A DNA stretch of 8,598 nt, from assembly GCA_023391725.1 (NCBI GenBank), contig JAEWAH010000201.1, positions 1-8,598 on the forward strand, read 5' to 3'. Origin of the DNA: Bacillota bacterium (GTDB lineage: Bacteria > Bacillota > Clostridia > Christensenellales > Aristaeellaceae). Of the stretch, positions 5,993 to 8,598 are shown piece after piece. A model generated the notes under the pieces. The model worked only from the letters and a program-made list of their open reading frames with translations. It was not told the origin of the DNA and ran no database searches. A program made the translations under genes and the position numbers. Position 1 is the stretch's first letter. Each line of letters begins with the position of its first letter.

Positions 5993-6646
5993 TCAGATCT
6001 TGGCCAGCTGGGCCGCAACTTCCTCAGCGAAATTGTCTTCCCGCTTCTGGATGCCCTCGCCCCGCTCATACCTGGTAAAGCGGCGGATGCTGATCTTTTC
6101 GCCGATAGCCACGGTGGCGTCGCTCACCAGGTCCTTGATGGTCTTGTCCGGATCCTTGACGAAGGGCTGCTCCAACAAGCAGACTTCTTTGTAATACTTC
6201 TCGACCCGGCCTTCCACCATCCGGTCCACGATCTTCTCGGGCTTGCCCTCGTTCAGGGCCTGGGCGCGGAAGATCTCCTTTTCCTTATCAAGGGCCTCGG
6301 TGGGCACTTCTTCCTTTGTCACGAACAGGGGGTTGGCGGCAGCAATGTGCATCGCCACGTCATGGCAGAAGGTCTTGAACTGGTCGGTCTTGGCCACGAA
6401 GTCGGTCTCGCAGTTGACTTCTACCAGAACGCCGATCTTGCCGCCCATGTGGACGTAGGATTCCACCATGCCTTCGGCGGCGATGCGGCCGGCCTTCTTG
6501 GCCGCGGCGGCCAGGCCCTTTTCACGAAGATACGCGATGGCCTTGTCCATATCACCATCGCTTTCGACAAGCGCTTTTTTGCAGTCCATCATGCCGGCGC
6601 CGGTGCGCTCGCGCAAATCCTTGACCATTGAGGACGTTACTTCCAT
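5993..6646 (-). CDS. tsf: Elongation factor Ts (short form)
   Basis: Guanine nucleotide exchange factor for EF-Tu; it releases GDP so that EF-Tu can reload with GTP and aminoacyl-tRNA. The 217 residues open with a UBA-like N-terminal domain holding RERTGAGMMDCKKAL (12-26). The EF-Tu contact motif TDFVAKTDQF (81-90) follows, then the conserved segments KEVCLLEQPFVKDPDKT and RYERGEG near the C-terminus. The length is clearly shorter than the approximately 290 residues of the Bacillus or E. coli proteins and matches the compact form known from some Clostridia and Thermus. This is a family variant and not a truncation, because both ends are conserved. The ATG at 6644-6646 has GGAGG eight bases upstream. 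It is 49 bases downstream of rpsB and is followed by an intrinsic terminator. Confidence 0.98.
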   Translation of the reverse strand: MEVTSSMVKDLRERTGAGMMDCKKALVESDGDMDKAIAYLREKGLAAAAKKAGRIAAEGMVESYVHMGGKIGVLVEVNCETDFVAKTDQFKTFCHDVAMHIAAANPLFVTKEEVPTEALDKEKEIFRAQALNEGKPEKIVDRMVEGRVEKYYKEVCLLEQPFVKDPDKTIKDLVSDATVAIGEKISIRRFTRYERGEGIQKREDNFAEEVAAQLAKI

Positions 6647-6666
6647 GGGAGATTCCTCCTACTCAA

Positions 6667-6680
6667 GCGGGATTCCCCGC
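6667..6680 (-). promoter_or_regulatory. Short hairpin in the rpsB-tsf intercistronic gap
   Basis: GCGGG and CCCGC enclose a four-base loop between the rpsB stop and the tsf ribosome binding site. There is no T-run, so it is not a terminator. It could slow RNA decay or adjust the S2 to EF-Ts ratio, but a five-pair stem could also be chance. Confidence 0.3.
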
Positions 6681-6695
6681 GAAATCATCGTTGTC

Positions 6696-7448
<753 letters not shown>

Positions 7449-7541
7449 TGAAAAATTCCTCCTTGTTTTTTCCACCCTCTGCGTCAGTTTCGCCCGCCAC
7501 CCATAAGGGCACAAGCGGCGAATCGGCAAAGGTGCGTTATC
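7449..7541 (-). promoter_or_regulatory. Structured 5' leader of rpsB mRNA
   Basis: The predicted leader between the promoter and the rpsB start is about 92 bases and GC-rich. TTCGCCGC and GCGGGCGAA can pair with one bulged G, and CCC-TTAT-GGG can form an inner stem. S2 is known to repress its own mRNA through the leader in E. coli; whether this leader does the same is inference from position and pairing alone. Confidence 0.35.
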
Positions 7542-7545
7542 CGGT

Positions 7546-8304
7546 CTATCTTAGCATATTTTGCACGACGTGACAAGTTGTTTTTTCCATCTTCACGCCG
7601 TTTTTTTGCATTTCTAACGTGGGCATCGCTTCCTTTTCATTAAGGCCCAGGAGCTCCGACACCGTGACAAGCTCATACCCCCGCTCAAGCAGGACCGGGA
7701 TGGCTTTTTTCAGCCCATCTACATCCTTTCTGTAGCTGTGGTACAGGAGAATGTCCCCATTTTGGACCTGGGCCAGCATCTTTTGGGGATCGGTTTGGCT
7801 AATGCTCCACAAAATGATATAGGGATAGCCGCATTGCTCCAGCCATTTGGCTGTGCGCAAGCGATCGCCATAGATGCTGCCAAAGGGCGGGCGCATCAGT
7901 TTGATCTTGTATTCATACCCAAGAACGCTGTTCAGCCTCTCCTCCATGCCCTGCATCTCGGCCTCGACCTTTTCAAAAGTGCTCTTTTTGGTCAGCCTGG
8001 CATGCTTTAGGGTATGGTTGCCTATCTCGTGGCCGCTTTCCACCATGCGCTGCCAATCCGCCGCTTCTGATTCGTCGATCCTGTTGCCAATGGGAAAGAA
8101 GGTCATCTTGAAGCCATACTGATCGCACAGATCCATCATTTCATTGACATATTGTTGGTTCCCGCAATCGTCCATGGTGATGGCGATGCGTTTCACACTC
8201 CTGTCTCCGCGGGTAAAGATCTGGGGATCGGCCTTGACCTTTGCATACGGCGTGAGCACCGCCATCAAAGCACAAAGGAAGATGACCATTGCACGCCTTA
8301 ACAT
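7546..8304 (-). CDS. NodB-type polysaccharide deacetylase, exported
   Basis: Predicted metal-dependent carbohydrate esterase family 4 enzyme that removes acetyl groups from a cell-wall or extracellular polysaccharide. The substrate cannot be told from the sequence. Residues 1-25 form a signal peptide or membrane anchor (LRR followed by a hydrophobic run ending AKVKA). The NodB core shows TMDDCGN (43-49) with metal/catalytic Asp45-Asp46, the zinc motif GNHTLKH (His97, His101), RPPFGS (138-143) and LLYHS with His189. Two motifs are atypical: the first lacks the usual DDGP, and the fourth reads LWSISQTDPQ where an aspartate-rich W-D-x-D pattern is common. The 252-residue start (8302-8304) is chosen for the signal peptide; in-frame ATGs at 8322 and 8334 are alternatives, and only a G-run precedes it. 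Its 3' end holds the rpsB promoter. Confidence 0.85.
   Translation of the reverse strand: MLRRAMVIFLCALMAVLTPYAKVKADPQIFTRGDRSVKRIAITMDDCGNQQYVNEMMDLCDQYGFKMTFFPIGNRIDESEAADWQRMVESGHEIGNHTLKHARLTKKSTFEKVEAEMQGMEERLNSVLGYEYKIKLMRPPFGSIYGDRLRTAKWLEQCGYPYIILWSISQTDPQKMLAQVQNGDILLYHSYRKDVDGLKKAIPVLLERGYELVTVSELLGLNEKEAMPTLEMQKNGVKMEKTTCHVVQNMLR
7548..7576 (-). promoter_or_regulatory. Extended -10 promoter for rpsB-tsf inside the deacetylase gene end
   Basis: On the minus strand TTGTCA (7571-7576) and TAAGAT (7548-7553) are separated by 17 bases, and TGC directly precedes the -10 hexamer, giving the TGn extended motif. The predicted start is near 7541, only a few bases past the deacetylase stop codon (7546-7548). 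The promoter is therefore encoded by the last ten codons of that gene. No terminator lies between the two genes. Confidence 0.7.
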
Positions 8305-8341
8305 GGATGCCCCCCCAATCATCTGTACATGCATGGAAAAC

Positions 8342-8355
8342 GCTTAATATTAAGC
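8342..8355. promoter_or_regulatory. AT-rich 14-bp perfect palindrome upstream of the deacetylase gene
   Basis: GCTTAATATTAAGC is fully self-complementary and lies about 40 bases before the preferred deacetylase start, between it and the rnpB terminator. It could be an operator, or contain a -10-like TAATAT. No -35 hexamer at good spacing was seen, so its role is uncertain. Confidence 0.4.
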
Positions 8356-8358
8356 TGC

Positions 8359-8398
8359 AAACAAAGGGAAGCCAGCCAAAGGTCTCCCCATGGCCGGC
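8359..8398 (-). terminator. Likely intrinsic terminator of rnpB
   Basis: On the minus strand GCCGGCCATGGG and CCTTTGGCTGGC (8371-8398) pair with two G-T wobbles and one T-T mismatch around a GAGA tetraloop. TTCCCTTTGTTT follows. The T-tract is interrupted by C and G, so efficiency is uncertain, but position and stem strength fit the end of the RNase P RNA transcript. Confidence 0.65.
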
Positions 8399-8404
8399 AT
8401 GATG

Positions 8405-8598
8405 GAAAATGCGAGCGTGGCCTGTAAGCCGAGTTCTGTCGTGGACGGTCATCTATCCAGGCCTGCAGTTGCCAGCAGGCTCAAGCGATTACCCGGGAGC
8501 ATGACGGGCCGCCATATACGCTCCCCTTTCAATCTTGCACCAGGTGGGGTTTACATCGCGGACAAGTCGCCAAGCCGCGGGTGAGCTCTTACCTCGCC
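8405..8598 (-). ncRNA. rnpB: RNase P RNA, class A, 3' part (5' end outside window)
   Basis: Catalytic RNA that removes 5' leaders from pre-tRNAs together with protein RnpA. Read on the minus strand the conserved blocks come in the right order. GAGGTAAGAGCTCACC is at the right edge, followed by TGTAAACCCCACC. The P15-L15 region CGGGTAATCGCTTGAGCC includes the GGT that pairs with the tRNA CCA end, and a P18 stem CCTGC/GCAGG follows. Next come ATAGATGACCGTCCACGACA and the universal ACAGAACTCGGCTTA near the 3' end. The P15-P18 layout matches the ancestral class A type and not the Bacillus class B type. The exact 3' end is estimated from the P1 strand to lie around 8405. The 5' part continues beyond the window. 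Confidence 0.93.

Noticed and set aside
5752..6069. A 105-codon minus-strand frame across the pyrH-tsf gap.
   Set aside because: It overlaps the 3' end of tsf and the terminator, and consists of translated hairpins; no homology features or ribosome binding site.
5993..6646. EF-Ts as a truncated gene because it is much shorter than the E. coli protein.
   Set aside because: Both conserved N-terminal and C-terminal segments are present in one frame, matching the known compact EF-Ts form.

Overview
The window looks like a chromosomal segment from a GC-rich Firmicutes (Clostridia-type, possibly gut-associated) bacterium. Every recognised gene lies on the minus strand. The evidence for this placement is the gene order rpsB-tsf-pyrH-frr-(small ORF)-uppS-cdsA-dxr-rseP, strong AGGAGG-type ribosome binding sites, a class A RNase P RNA, a short-form EF-Ts, and palindromic repeats of a kind common in such genomes. 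The exact taxon cannot be read from the sequence.

Read in the direction of transcription (high to low coordinates), the window starts with the 3' two-thirds or so of the RNase P RNA gene (rnpB) and its terminator. Next comes a secreted or lipid-tethered polysaccharide deacetylase (7546-8304). A well-formed extended -10 promoter inside the last codons of the deacetylase gene starts rpsB (ribosomal protein S2), which is followed by tsf (EF-Ts) and a strong intrinsic terminator. A 200-bp hairpin-rich element bounded by imperfect inverted repeats then fills the tsf-pyrH gap. pyrH (UMP kinase) follows, then a near-consensus promoter directly ahead of frr (ribosome recycling factor). A 69-residue unrecognised small protein overlaps the end of frr. 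Then come uppS (undecaprenyl diphosphate synthase) and cdsA (CDP-diglyceride synthase). A 476-bp gap is filled by a mosaic of palindromic repeats. dxr (DXP reductoisomerase) follows, overlapping by four bases rseP (site-2 intramembrane protease), which runs off the left edge.

Functionally the block joins translation (S2, EF-Ts, RRF, RNase P), pyrimidine nucleotide supply (UMP kinase) and envelope precursor synthesis (Dxr isoprenoid precursors, UppS lipid carrier, CdsA phospholipid precursor, RseP envelope stress proteolysis, deacetylase wall modification). This is a classical conserved bacterial neighbourhood, and I see no phage, transposase, CRISPR or defence genes. The less ordinary parts are the two intergenic repeat islands, the small PASTA-like ORF, and the promoter layout that divides the cluster into sub-operons.
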